Shown here in pieces: positions 33,896-45,966 of a stretch of DNA of 64,000 nt. Position 1 is the first letter of the stretch. The number at the start of each line of letters is the position of its first letter. Position numbers and translations under genes: made by a program. Under the pieces are notes generated by a model. It did no database searches. It had not been told where the DNA came from and saw only the letters and a program-made list of their open reading frames with translations. The DNA lies in NCBI GenBank assembly GCA_022579005.1, contig MU401611.1:29873-93872 (forward strand), written 5' to 3'. Source of the DNA: Poronia punctata (lineage: Eukaryota; Ascomycota; Sordariomycetes; Xylariales; Xylariaceae).

Positions 33896-34412
33896 ATGTC
33901 TCGTCAAGCACTTGTACGTCCACCGACATTGAACCCCTCCGAACCCGACACACAAAGCGCTAACTAGTCACTTCCAGAGCGGACAGCGCCATATCCTCCG
34001 AGCCCTCGCCCAATGGCCTAAAGACACCATCCGACCGGAACTCCAGATGCAACAGGTTCTGGCAAAGCGTTTCGAACAACCCAAATCCGCTCTTGGACTG
34101 TCCGAGGACGAGCAACTACGACAGGCCAATGCGCTATACTCGCTGATCGAGAATCGATATAAGAGAACGGTTAGTGACGTTCTTCCGTCGCAAGAGGAGC
34201 GACAGTCATATATGTCCTGAGGATAGGCGGTTTACTGCGAGTCCATGTGCTGACCTGGTAACGAACAGTATCCCATAACCGGTAGCTTGCTCGAACCGAA
34301 GAGCAATCCTACCTATTTCACAGATCTCATAAAAGAGTTAAAGGAAGCTCCGAACCGGTCCTATTTCCAACGGCTTTGGCTTCGGATAAAGGGTGTTGTA
34401 AGAATACAATAG
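33896..34412 (+). CDS. Mitochondrial cytochrome bc1 assembly factor, CBP6/UQCC2 family
   Basis: A small three-exon gene rebuilt by hand: 33896-33913, 33978-34169 and 34269-34412, 117 aa. The joined protein starts MSRQAL-SGQRHILRALAQWPKD and continues through RPELQMQQVLAKRFE, RQANALYSLIENRYKRT, YPITGSLLEPKSNPTYFTDL and LKEAPNRSYFQRLWLRIKG. The introns (GTACGT...GCTAAC...CAG; GTTAGT...CAG) keep frame throughout. The RALAQWPKD, QANALYSLIENRY and YPITGSLLEPKSNPTYFTDL blocks match the small helical proteins around Cbp6/UQCC2. Known for the family: with Cbp3, it binds the mitoribosome exit and newly made cytochrome b during assembly of respiratory complex III. Its exons are too short to stand out as long open frames. 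Confidence 0.82.
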
Positions 34413-34852
34413 ATATAACAATGTTCTTTCGACATCGGAGATTAGCTGCGCATGATGGCTAGGTATGTAAGATTCATGTAAGAAGTATCCAAGGAACAAA
34501 ACGGAGGGCATTCTGTAAAAATAGTAATTAGGTAAGCAGCTGGTACGGCTAGATAGGTCTGAAGGCATGGTAAGGGACATGGTACCCGGAAGTGCCCAAT
34601 CTCCAAATATATAAGAGCCGAGAAATAGGTTCACAAACATGATCAAATAAATCACTAGCGCTGTATTTGTTCTTGTTGAAGGAAATTGGCATTTGCAGTA
34701 AATTTGATGCTGTCTATATAACCATATCATCCATCCAGGCCGCTGCCGTAACCTGACGCCTCTTTTTCGCTGGGTATCTTTGTACAATGAAAGCCTGCTC
34801 GCTTTCACATCTCCTCGCGCTCGGCCTTCCTTATTCCCGCTCTCCTCCATCC
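34413..34852. other. Spacer between convergent CBP6/UQCC2-like and Ctp1 genes
   Basis: 440 bp between two convergent stop codons. No gene is seen; a 170-codon minus-strand open frame running back into the CBP6-like exons looks like chance. Confidence 0.5.
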
Positions 34853-35740
34853 TTATATGTACTTCTTCTCCGGATCAAATTGATTCATAAGATCCATACT
34901 CTTCTCGTACATGGAGAAGACGATACCACCACTCATCACCAATCTCGCAAGTCTCGGCAATGCGCCGCTCCAGAACGTCAGGATGCCCTCCTGCTTGAAG
35001 ATCAGGGCCGCGCACCGGAAACTGTTGCTGTAGACCTGACGCGCCTCGATGCTCTGCATACGCGTCTTGATAGTGTCGAGAGGCTGCGTGACAGCGACGG
35101 TAATGGCACCAGCAACACTCCCGATACCAAACGTAGCCACGGAGCCGAGCTTCTCGCCGGGAGCCGTGTACGACTCGGCCAACTGCTTAAGCGACGTGTA
35201 GCTACCGAAGCGCACAGCGCTATTGGCACTCTGGCGCGCAGCGGTGGGCACAAGGCCCTGGAAGAAGCCGCGAAGGCCTCTCTCGCGCGCGATGATAGGC
35301 ACGGCGTGCAAGAAGCCGCGCAAACGCGGGTTCTTGGCCTTGCGGTCGTCGATCAACGTCGTCTTGATGGACTCGGTAGGCGTGACGGCGAGCAGAGACT
35401 CGGTGACACCGGCGCCGAAGCCGGCGATGACGTTCCGCGGCCCGGATACCTTGCCGTCGGCGTCGGCCAGGAGCTTCTTGTACTGCTCAAAGGAGACGAA
35501 GCGGATGGCGGCCTTGGCCGAGTTGCCGATGATCAGCGTCGTGCATCCGGCGTACCATTGGCGGCCGAATGGGGGCCAGGGAAGCTTCTCACCCGAGGCT
35601 AATTTGCGGTTCAGTTGTGTGCGCGTCTTGGCGAATTCGGCTGGATATGTGATGGAGATTTCGACGGCGCCGGCCGTGGCGCCGGCGATGATGGACCGCA
35701 GAGGGCTGGGCTTCTCGCCCTTGTTTTGTGATGATGACAT
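34853..35740 (-). CDS. CTP1: Mitochondrial tricarboxylate (citrate) carrier
   Basis: Single exon, 295 aa from the ATG at 35740. Three carrier repeats are visible, each with a Px[DE]xx[KR] signature: YPAEFAKTR near residue 31, TPTESIKTT near 120 and QPLDTIKTR near 219. The blocks FGRQWYAGCTTLIIGNSAKA, RFVSFEQYK and GLVPTAARQSANSAVRFG are those of the citrate transport protein. Known for the family: an inner-membrane antiporter exchanging mitochondrial citrate/H+ for malate or another carboxylate, supplying cytosolic acetyl-CoA for lipid and secondary-metabolite synthesis. The length and all six expected hydrophobic segments look complete. Confidence 0.96.
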   Translation of the reverse strand: MSSSQNKGEKPSPLRSIIAGATAGAVEISITYPAEFAKTRTQLNRKLASGEKLPWPPFGRQWYAGCTTLIIGNSAKAAIRFVSFEQYKKLLADADGKVSGPRNVIAGFGAGVTESLLAVTPTESIKTTLIDDRKAKNPRLRGFLHAVPIIARERGLRGFFQGLVPTAARQSANSAVRFGSYTSLKQLAESYTAPGEKLGSVATFGIGSVAGAITVAVTQPLDTIKTRMQSIEARQVYSNSFRCAALIFKQEGILTFWSGALPRLARLVMSGGIVFSMYEKSMDLMNQFDPEKKYI

Positions 35741-36942
35741 GACTGCTGAAAACCTCCCGTGTGATCCCTTTTGGATTTTGCTCTCGCTCCCCCGCTAGCT
35801 CACCCCTTTAATAACGATGGTCTCACAATGTCGGTGCTTCCCGACGTCCTTATGTGACTAAAGTTGCGTGGACCGTCACTGAACCGAGGGACCGAAACTC
35901 AAAGGTTATGCAATTGGCAATCACAATGGTTGGTTGTTCCCTTTCCTGAGCGCAACTTATTGTCCAGCTCATCAGTCACTTCCAATCAGGTTGAAATCAA
36001 ACACCCTAGGTGCCGTACACCAAAATATTTGATGTTGGAGGTGAACGTTTAACCTTGAAAAGTTTCAGGGATCTCCGGGAACGGAGTGGTTGCATCATTG
36101 TCGGCGGCCACTCCAGCTGCACGGGTAATACCCGATCTAGACCAACTTGGGCCTTATAGCGCACGAGCCACATGCCGATCGATCAGCCAGTAACCTAGTA
36201 CCTAGTTTCCGACGTTCATGATCGCTCTCTAGAATAAGAGTACAACTGTATAGAATTTATGATGAGAATACCACTCTATCATACGGTGGCATTTTTATCA
36301 TTATATACCTATTCATGTACAATGGACTCGACTGAGCTCTTTGATATTGGCTCATTTCTTACGCCTATTGTTCGACCGCGGAGTCCCGCACCCAGGGCCC
36401 CGATGCGACCATAGGTAGTGAAATACTTGTAAACCTAACCGCAATGTCTTGTGAAATCACCAACTGTGATGATATGTCCTATCAAAATTCAAGGTAGAAT
36501 CCCATTTATCGGCAGGGTTTTACGTCTGCGAAACCATGTAATTCAGCACAGCCATAGAGATTTCGGCATATAGTAGGTAGCTTCCTTGACGTTTCCAACC
36601 GCAACAAAAACTGTGTGCGTCGACCCAACAGGAGGACGTTTGTATCCATCAGGACATCGCCCGAACCCAATGCACCTTCTTCGTCTTCAAAATGGTAGGT
36701 GCCAGCCTTCACAGTACCATACCTTCCCGCAGCGCTGCAGGACTAAAGAATCGAAGATGCCGGCTGATGGCCCTGAGCAGTCGACACTGCAAAGGTCCAC
36801 CTGCCTTGGCGAACCTAAAACATATCCGATTACAGTAAATACTTCAATTCCTCATTGTCATTCTCGTGAACCATTAGATATACCGCGATGAGACCCAGTA
36901 CAAACCCACTTATCCTCACATTAGCATCAAAGACAACTAACG
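35741..36942. other. Intergenic, 1.2 kb, no gene seen
   Basis: The upstream regions of Ctp1 and of the next hypothetical gene. Short open frames on both strands have composition typical of chance. Confidence 0.5.
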
Positions 36943-37721
36943 ATGGACTGCGCTATATGCAAAAGGCCGTTGCCTCAACACGACTCGGCCCTAAGGGTGC
37001 TCGGGGAGTTGCCGTTTAGCACGGTAAAATCAGTACTTCGACACCAATGGAAGAAAGACATAGTCAGAATCATATTCGCGCACGCAGAGCACTACCATGA
37101 CCAAAGTCTGTTCGGCCAATACCTAGCCCATAATCAGCAGATGCAATGTCTCGAAGCCGATCTGAGACGACACCGGGCCAAGTTCATCATGCATTACCTC
37201 CATGCCATTGTCGAGGTACACCGCGATGGCGAGGTTGGGGCCACAAAAGTGACTATGCGAGACGAGATCTTGATCCGAAAAGAACTGTATGTATTCGGTC
37301 CTGTGTCTCTTACATCACCGCGGTATACTCAGCATCAACCTTCTCACTCTCCTCGTGATTCGACAGGGAAGATGCCCTAGATTACAACCTACCGGAAGAC
37401 CTCGACGCCGTGTTTCGCGGTAGGAAGCCGTTTGAATGGGTAGGCTCTTTAACGTGGGAGCAGTCCAGACAACGACAGGAAGAAATGGAATGCGGCATCG
37501 ACATAGCATCTCAGCGGTTCGGCAACGGATATGGCCCCGAAGTCATCGACCGGCGACTCCTAACCGTGATTTCCATGACCGTCCAACTAAGCAGCGATGC
37601 GGCGGGGAACGATGGATTTATCCTGTTCATACCCAAGACACCAGATCCGATGTGGTGCTGGAGCCAGACAACGGAGAATATTCAGATGTTCCACCACATG
37701 ACCAAGTTGGACTTGCTCTGA
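36943..37721 (+). CDS. Hypothetical protein, 232 aa
   Basis: Two exons, 36943-37286 and 37367-37721. The 80-nt intron (GTATGT ... GACAG) restores one frame: RKEL joins to EDALDYNLPEDLDAVFRG. The protein starts MDCAICKRPLPQHD, where a CxxC pair could be half of a zinc site, though no second pair follows. The middle is helical and His-rich (HAEHYHDQSLFGQYLAHNQQ), and the C-terminal part contains WVGSLTWEQSRQRQEEME and LLTVISMTVQL. It has no signal peptide and no membrane segment. I do not recognise the family. The consistent splice and the continuous protein-like composition across both exons support a real gene. Confidence 0.65.
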
Positions 37722-38571
37722 AATGGGTGAACTATTACTTCAAGTCTTGTTCCAGCTTCCAAAATGTTAAGAGAGAGAGGTGTCTTGTCAGGCGTAATAA
37801 GTCCGGTTGTCGATTTCATAAAAGGCGGCTCCTGTGTGCGTATACACAAATGCAAATGGATATACGTTAGGGGGGTTGTTTTGAAGATTATAATACTGTC
37901 TTGTATTCTTTCGAAAAGGGGGGACGACCCCACTCTTGTCTTTATATGAATGAAGTAGGTATGACGAAATATTCAACCCCGCCTTACCGTGGCTCACATT
38001 AAATGCTATTTACGCTTGTAGCCGGAAACCTCGATTCACGCCCTTCAAGATATAATTTGATGTCTTACCCTTTTGTATTATTCGGGGATTTGTTGTAGGT
38101 CGACTCAATAGGGGCAACCTGCAAGGGGTACCTTCACCTCCACTCTAATCAAGTGAACAAGTGTATTTACACCAACAGGACGACACTAATACTGCTTTGC
38201 ATTTTATCTCAAGTACATGTACTTACATGCTTGGGCGACTGCTAGGAAGCATTAAAGTTCCTCCATCTACTAGACCTACCTACTCACTCAAGATTTGATC
38301 ATGTAAACACGTAGTCCAGCAACCATCTGCAGCTTCCACTATCCCCGCATTCTCCATCCCAACTTCTACTGTAACCTTGTAGAGATCAACAGTAACACTT
38401 GCCACTTCTTTGCCAAGACTTGGAAGATATTTATCAAATAACCTACCTACCGTCTTTTCAAAAAGATAACCTCGCTATACAACACACTATACTGCATTGC
38501 CCTAGGCAAGCAAAGCTATCACAAAGCCGATAAGGGAAAGAAAGAGGTTGAAGAGCACTACCTAGAACAAA
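37722..38571. other. Intergenic, 850 bp, promoter side of the isoaspartate methyltransferase gene
   Basis: No supported gene. Short open frames are present. Recurrent CTACCTACC words occur near 38270-38285 and 38440-38450. Confidence 0.5.
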
Positions 38572-39420
38572 ATGGCCTGGCGCAGCTCGGGTAAGACCAA
38601 CGCCGCATTGGTCGAGAACCTGTGGAAGAACGGAATGATCACACAAGAAGTCGTCAAAAACGCCTTCAACAAAGTCGACAGGGCCAACTACGCGCCAGCA
38701 TCACCATACGAAGACTCCCCCCAATCCATCGGGTTCAGAGCCACCATCAGCGCGCCACACATGCACGCCAACGCCGCCGAGTCTCTATTGCCATATCTCC
38801 TACCCTACCGTAGCAATGGCGATGAGGGTAGTTTAAGCTCAGCTTCTAACCCCAGGAGACCTTGGAAGGACGTGGAGGAAATCAAGGGTGTGAAGGGTCG
38901 TCCCCGTCGCGTTCTTGATATCGGTAGTGGAAGTGGCTATCTTACTCACGTCTTAGCCGAGTTAGCGGGCGAGGATGCAGTCGTCGTTGGATTAGAGCAT
39001 ATCCGTGAATTAAAGGAACTTGGAGAGGAGAACATGGCCAAGTCGGAAGAGGGAAAAGCTCTTCTGGCTTCGGGACGGGTGCGTTTTCGTTATGGTGATG
39101 GTCGTAAGGGATGGGTCGAGCCCGAAGCTCTCGATGCTGGAAATGTTTCCGAGACTGGGGGCGCGAACGTGGGTGGTGCGGCAGATGAGAGCGATGCGCA
39201 AGGGTGGGACGCCATTCATGTTGGGGCCGCGGCGGTGGAATTACATGATGAGCTTGTGAAGCAGCTGAGGAAACCCGGACGTCTGTTCATACCGGTGGAA
39301 GATGAGAAGCAGTCGTGGGAACAGTATATCTGGGTGGTGGATAAGGATGAGGCCGGTGAGGTTTCCAAGAAGAAGTTGTTTGCTGTGCGGTATGTTCCTT
39401 TGACGGATGCGTATAGGTGA
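38572..39420 (+). CDS. Protein-L-isoaspartate O-methyltransferase
   Basis: Single exon, 282 aa. The N-terminal family segment reads NAALVENLWKNGMI ... FNKVDRANYAP ... YEDSPQSIGFRATISAPHMHA. Next comes the SAM-binding motif RRVLDIGSGSGYLTHVLAEL near residue 110, then VVGLEHI, GDGRKGW, WDAIHVGAAA and QLRKPGRLFIPV. Known for the family: it methylates isoaspartyl residues in aged proteins so they can return to normal aspartyl bonds, using S-adenosylmethionine in the cytosol. Two Gly/Ser/Ala-rich insertions (about residues 82-96 and 186-205) make it longer than the usual 220-230 aa. Confidence 0.95.
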   Translation: MAWRSSGKTNAALVENLWKNGMITQEVVKNAFNKVDRANYAPASPYEDSPQSIGFRATISAPHMHANAAESLLPYLLPYRSNGDEGSLSSASNPRRPWKDVEEIKGVKGRPRRVLDIGSGSGYLTHVLAELAGEDAVVVGLEHIRELKELGEENMAKSEEGKALLASGRVRFRYGDGRKGWVEPEALDAGNVSETGGANVGGAADESDAQGWDAIHVGAAAVELHDELVKQLRKPGRLFIPVEDEKQSWEQYIWVVDKDEAGEVSKKKLFAVRYVPLTDAYR

Positions 39421-40055
39421 TGACACAAGGAGATTGGAGTCATTGGACTTGTATGGATGTATGACACAGTTCTGCAGCTTCGAATCATACGTGTACGAGC
39501 AAGGGTTGGTTTACCTAACTTGGCAGAACGGCACAACGGCTGTATTTGGCCTTTAACGGCTATGTTAGGGGTTATATGTTGAATAATACTAATTTTACTC
39601 ATGTCGTATCACATAGAGGAGTCACTCTTGTTGAGACTTGAGAGTCCTTTCCGCGGCGAAGCGCTTTCGGTGAATTGCTCCATTCTGTTCGGAGTTGAAG
39701 GTCCGGAAAGATGGAACTGCTCCCGGGTAGGATGAGTGGGTGTCTGGTGTGCAGGTCCGTAAGGTTAGCATAATGTGGCTTGATACACGTGTGGCGCGAG
39801 TAAACGCCGCAAGTACAGGCCAAACACTCTTGCCTTGTCTACAGCTGTAGCTACAGTACCGGTACCTGAGCCATTAACCAATCATGACAACTCTTTTGTA
39901 ATGAACAGTGCAAGGCTCCACCGAAATCCCCAAGCCCGTCCATGACCTCAAAGCTCTGATGGATGTTCGCCTCTCGTAGCGACATAAGTTAGAGCTCGAC
40001 TGCTGACCCTCTCCCCTCCTCCGGAATCCTGTTTCCTTCCCAATTGCACTCTACA
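39421..40055. other. Intergenic, 635 bp, no gene seen
   Basis: Between the isoaspartate methyltransferase stop and the complex I subunit start, same orientation. It holds the 3' region of the first and the promoter of the second. Confidence 0.5.
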
Positions 40056-40959
<904 letters not shown>

Positions 40960-41833
40960 GGCGAAAAGCGTATCGAACTATCACGACAAAAGTAATATAG
41001 GAGCTACCTGTCGTCCTGTATATATACACTAAATTCCTAAGAAGCAGTTTTCGTTTGTGGCGCATTTGGCCTGTTGATTAATTTATTATGTTGCAAAGTA
41101 TCAAAGCCCTAAGTCCCGCCCAGCAGAATACCCGAATACGGACGCAAGAAGCCCAGCAATGTCCAATGTCGTCATATAAACTTTTATTTATTGTCCTTAC
41201 CGGAGTCGAGAGTTTGCCATGTAGCCGTACCAAGGAACATCGGTAGATATGGCAGAGGGGCGTTAACCGCAAAAGATTCGGCTGTCCAGAAGGGATGGAA
41301 GCCAAATTATTTACCATGGCAGGTTAACCCGTCACAGCAGGATATCTTACCAATAATCGTCTCCGTGTATATGTCGTAAGTTGCGTGATAGGGAATTGAT
41401 GGTAGGTAACATTTATATAGGTACTTTATGTACACGGGTAATCGTCTGTAACAATCTCAAGTGGCAATGAGTCTAAATTGTTTGGCAACAGTTGCTGCCA
41501 GGTGGGAGCCTCGTTGTCCGTCGTCATTTCTTTCATCCCAGCATCTGCCCAGCACCATAATACACTGTAAATCACGTGCAGCTACTCCGAATGCCGCTAG
41601 CGCCGCAGGCCCAAGCTCGGATGTACATGGAGACGAGAAATTTATCATGACCTTCGTCAGTCATTGTAGCTCTCTCAACCTGTCTCAACCGTTCTGAACC
41701 TGTTGATAAACCCACCCTCTCCCGACCGCCATCACCAACCTTCTCCGCCCACAGGCCATTCGTCGCCGTATCCGCTCTGTGGACGCCGGTTTGTTCAATT
41801 GAACAAATACAATTAAAAATTTAGCCACCGAAA
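40960..41833. other. Intergenic, 874 bp, promoter side of mitochondrial ACP gene
   Basis: No gene is supported. Short open frames on both strands near 41460-41700 look like chance. Confidence 0.5.
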
Positions 41834-42733
41834 ATGTTCCGAACAGCCATCCTCCGATCCGCCGTCGCGGCGTCCCGCGTCGTTGCGCGACCCGTCGCCG
41901 CCCGATCCGCCTTCGTTATCCCCAGAGCTACCGCTACCGTCGCCCCCAGAATTACCGCCTTCTCCGGTGTACGGATGTACTCTGCTGCTAGCGGTTTGAA
42001 GAAGGAGGAAGTTGAGGGCCGCATCATGGGCATCCTGAAGGGCTTCGACAAGGTAAGCCTCATCGTCCTTTCATACCATTAGGCCTTTTTATACGATTCC
42101 ATGGGGTCGGCGGTGTGGGTTGCAGGCCAGAAAAAGGGGGTTGGAACTCGGCCTTTGTCTCGAAGGGCCGGTTCTGCCGATGGAAACAGTCGATGGATGG
42201 ACTCACTGGCATTCTCCGATTATGAGGCAAAATCAATGCTGACTTATTATCTTACAGGTCAAGGACGCGAGCAACGTATGATGAACCCCAATACCGCGAT
42301 CCTGCACGCGCTTCTAGTGCGGTCCATATAGACCACTAACCCCTAACTAGATCACTCCTACGGCGCACTTTGCCAATGACCTTGGTTTGGACAGCTTGGA
42401 CACAGTTGAGGTTGTCATGGCGATAGAAGAGGTAAGATCTACCTGTCAAACATAATTATATTTCCATGCCACCGCTGCATGCGCGGTGCCCAGTGAAGAT
42501 TGGATCATATTGATAATTAACAACCGAATAGGAGTTCAGCATCGAGATCCCCGATAAGGAGGCGGATGCCATCCACAGTGGTACGTGAATGATATTTCCG
42601 CCTGACTTGAAATTTATCGAAGCACTTTGACGCCTGTAACCGCCACTCCCATCATCGTTATGCTAACTCGTCCTCCCGGAATGCAGTTAACAAGGCTGTC
42701 GAGTACATCCTTAGCCAACCCGACGCCAACTAA
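41834..42733 (+). CDS. Mitochondrial acyl carrier protein (complex I SDAP/NDUFAB1)
   Basis: Five small exons rebuilt by hand: 41834-42052, 42258-42275, 42351-42431, 42532-42580 and 42687-42733, 137 aa. The presequence ([21 protein letters not shown]) is basic and Ala/Arg-rich. The mature carrier reads [63 protein letters not shown] and ends [14 protein letters not shown]. The phosphopantetheine Ser lies in GLDSLD. One exon is only 18 nt (VKDASN). Known for the family: it carries the acyl chain in mitochondrial fatty-acid and lipoate synthesis and, with LYR proteins, is part of complex I and of Fe-S cluster assembly. Confidence 0.95.
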
Positions 42734-44928
42734 ATCACCTTGAACTTTGTACATTATATGCTACGACACTCGTACACACGTATTCAAAATCTCGTGCTTA
42801 GACTTGGAAGATGAAGGGGCGTGTCGGTACTTCCCGCACGGCACGGCAGTCTGGTACCTATCAACATATGCATAGCGGATATACGGGTACAATGGACAAG
42901 ATGTAAAGGCATGAAACACCGGAACTGGCTAATACGACCTGTCGCCGGCGTTGTTTAAGGGGTGAAGGGGCCGGTTGAAACAGTGGGGGAACGAGAGAGA
43001 CGAGCCGCGATGATAATCCCATGGTTGGCTTACGGCGGTTTTATCTATTAAGTCGATAATGCTGCCATTGTACTAGTGTATAGATCTTTTTTTCCATGCT
43101 TCCCCGTTGCTCTAGGTGTGAACCTTTACTCAAGTGTTTTGGTGACACATGATGTTGCCAACTTGAAGCTGCGAACATGTGTTCTAATGTTAAGCAGCTG
43201 ACTGATTTCTTGACGTTGGCTATTTTTAGGGAAGCAGCTGGAGGCCAACATAAACCTCCGTATCTATATTATCGACACCCAATCTCCTGGGTGGTATTTT
43301 TTACTCGCAGGCTGGGGCAATCCAAGACTGTTGATCGTCAAGACGGTGGTCTCAGACTGAGGAAGGAAACCTGGAGATATTGTAGAAAGGTGAAGCAAGA
43401 CTTCTGAGTTGACATTTTCCCCCGATTGGCTTGTGTCGAGTGTCCTCTATTAACCTATCTTCTTTATATATACCTTGCGTAGGGGGTTCTCTTTTCTTTG
43501 ACAAGTTCAGTTGAAGTAGGTATGTAGATACCTCAAGACAGGTAATTCGTGCTTTCTGATTGGTATCGACAAGAGATGCTTGTTATCAGACTTGACCCGT
43601 ATCGTAGTCTAGTACATATTCTGTCGTCGGCAAGATTCCGTGTCTGGGAACCACAAACAACAGGAAGCATGACTGGCGACGGGAGCTCCGAGGGTACGTC
43701 TTTTGTCTCTTCCTTTGATAAAGGTAGATGATATGCACTCGTCTCTGCTATAATTACGGGTAGTCAATTAGAATGCCGAGCCTCTTAACGCAGTTATTCA
43801 TTGTGCCCAGTCATAGTTATCACGGTTCTAGAGGCCGTTGGCATTGCCCTTCCACGTTTTTTATACGCTCGGATTTGTTCCTGGTTGCCGCAAGCAACGC
43901 TGTGGCAAATATGACGAGAGGAGACAAGACAATGACCGCGTACTCGACTTCGTTGCAAACAATCCTGCCCTGAACATACATGGCTAGGCAAATCAATCGA
44001 AAGCCGTAGACTGTTCTTTCTGCAATTCAACAGCAAAGACGACCTCGACCCTACATCTGCATAGCAAGTGAACTACGTGTACGTAGGCATCATTAACACG
44101 CTATCAATCTCGAATAAATGTATCGACGCAATAAATTTCTCTGGGACCCAACGCGCATCTCTGCAAAACAGGCCAAAGGGTAAGTGATCGAACGCAAATT
44201 GTATTCTTCTCTCCTCCACTTTCCCCTCCAAGACCTGCCATTGAAAAGGGCAAAAGCCAGAGTGAATAGGAAGGATTGTTCTTTTGTTTTATGATGAAGA
44301 AGGGAAAAAAAGAAGAGAAGAAAGAGGAAGAGAGATTTCACTGCGGCTTTGTTTTATAGGGTGGTTTATGTGGCTAGGCCCGTAAATGGGCTAGTGGATC
44401 GATAAGAAGAGGTACAGTGGTACGAGTGTACATTTCAGAGTGTGCAGTGACCAATGAGTCAAGAAACAGCAGCCCATTTACGGTGACTGGGAAAGTGAGT
44501 GGTAGAGGGCAAATCTACTACCCCGCTATCCCGTCCTATCTTGTCCTTTGGGAGGGTTTGATTGTATGTGTACTCGTATGTAAACGCGAAAGAAACAACT
44601 TTGTGTCGAGGTCTCGATTGTTCCAGTTGGTTCATCTTCCAACCTGCAAGTTGACGTCTTTTAAACTTTGTGTGCATCATTGCCAGTGTTTTTTTATTTT
44701 ACTTGCACGGCATACATTGGTTGCTATAGAACAACCATTGTTTACCCCGCGGTTGGGTACTTTTTATTATTTTTATTTCCTACGAGTACTCCTATCTAAC
44801 CCTTCTTCCACCCACTTTAATACATCTGGGAGGCTACATATTGTCAACTTTCAATCTCTACAAACAACATTCTCAGAACCGGATTCCCATTCAACCAGAT
44901 CGATTATAAATTTCTCTTCGTTATCAAT
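42734..44928. other. Intergenic, 2.2 kb, no gene seen
   Basis: Between ACP and the PDAP1-like gene. A plus-strand open frame beginning near 44417 runs into the PDAP1 gene, but upstream of 45105 it is not in the coding frame and is rich in Phe, Leu and Cys, as expected for T-rich untranslated DNA. T-rich tracts occur near 44690-44780. Confidence 0.5.
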
Positions 44929-45966
44929 ATGTCTGGTCGAGGAGCAGCTCCTGGCGCCAACTCCCGCGGTCGCGGTGGCAAGTTCAAGAAATTCACCAGA
45001 GGAGGTACGTAACCACAAAAACGCTTCCTGCTATTCCCTCCCGGAATATTCCAGCAAGAATCCTTGCAAAACATTGCACACACCAGCTAACATGCTTCAA
45101 ACAGGTGGAAAACATTTCTCCCGCGATCTAGGCCCGCGTGACGATGACGGATTCCAAGTTAGCATGTGGAGCCGTGGATCCAAAGGCAAAGGCAAAGGCA
45201 GCGACGAAGACAGCGAAGACGACTCAGACGAAGACTCGGAGGAGGATTCCGACGATGATTCCGACGACGCCGCCGGACCATCTGGCGCACAACAAGAACT
45301 CACTCGTGAAGAGCGCAAAGCAGCCAAGAAGGCCCAGAAAGATGCGGCGGCAGCCCGACGAAAGGCGGGACAAGTCCAGGTCGGCGATCTCCCTAGCGCC
45401 TCGGAAGATGAAGACGACGACGATGATGATGACGAGGATATGCCCGCGAACCCCAACCATTCCAAGGCTGCTCAGAAACAAGCCAGGGCCCCACAACCGG
45501 ATGTCGATGCTACGGCCGAGGCTGTGAAGAACTTGTCGGTTAAGAAGGACCCGTCTACATTGAGCCGACGCGAACGCGAGGAAATCGAAAAGAGACGGGC
45601 GGCGGCTCATTACCAGAAGCTGCATGCCGCCGGCAAGACGGACGAGGCGAAGAATGACCTGAAGCGTTTGGAAGAAATTCGCAGACGGCGAGCTGAGGAG
45701 CATGCTAGGAATGAGGTATGTCCAAAATCATTCCATTTCGCCCTACATCTCCCTTTTCATTTTCTTGCCCCTGGTAGGCTAGCTATACCAACAGGTCATG
45801 AACCCAATACCTTTTTTCAAACAAATACTAACGTAATCATAATTTATAGGCTGAGAAGGCTGCCAGACAAGAGGTAGTAGACCAGCGAGCAGCAGAGATC
45901 AAGGCTAGGGAGGAAGCGAGACGAGAGAGGGCCATGGGAAAGCCTGCTAAGAAAGGCAAGAAATAA
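44929..45966 (+). CDS. PDAP1/PP28-type casein kinase substrate phosphoprotein
   Basis: Exons 44929-45004, 45105-45715 and 45850-45966 give 267 aa. The first exon supplies [22 protein letters not shown] and is spliced in phase 1 to GKHFSRDL. An acidic Ser/Asp/Glu block at about residues 58-80 offers many casein-kinase-2-type sites, followed by [21 protein letters not shown]. The conserved C-terminal PP28 segment reads [55 protein letters not shown], then [20 protein letters not shown]. Known for the family: small heat- and acid-stable phosphoproteins whose molecular role is poorly defined; yeast relatives are linked to ribosomes and stress. The charged helical C-terminus looks like a single long helix. 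Confidence 0.9.

Noticed and set aside
34338..34850. 170-codon minus-strand open frame
   Set aside because: It overlaps the last exon and intron of the CBP6/UQCC2-like gene, and its composition looks random.
36586..36891. 101-codon open frame upstream of the hypothetical gene at 36943
   Set aside because: Chance-like composition; no splice join with the downstream gene improves either protein.
42276..42350. TGATGAA in an ACP intron as a box C of a C/D snoRNA
   Set aside because: No CTGA box D or terminal stem lies in the remaining intron.
44417..45877. 486-codon open frame on the plus strand
   Set aside because: Only 45105-45715 is genuine PDAP1 coding sequence. The upstream part is out of frame with the real first exon, and the downstream part reads into the second intron.
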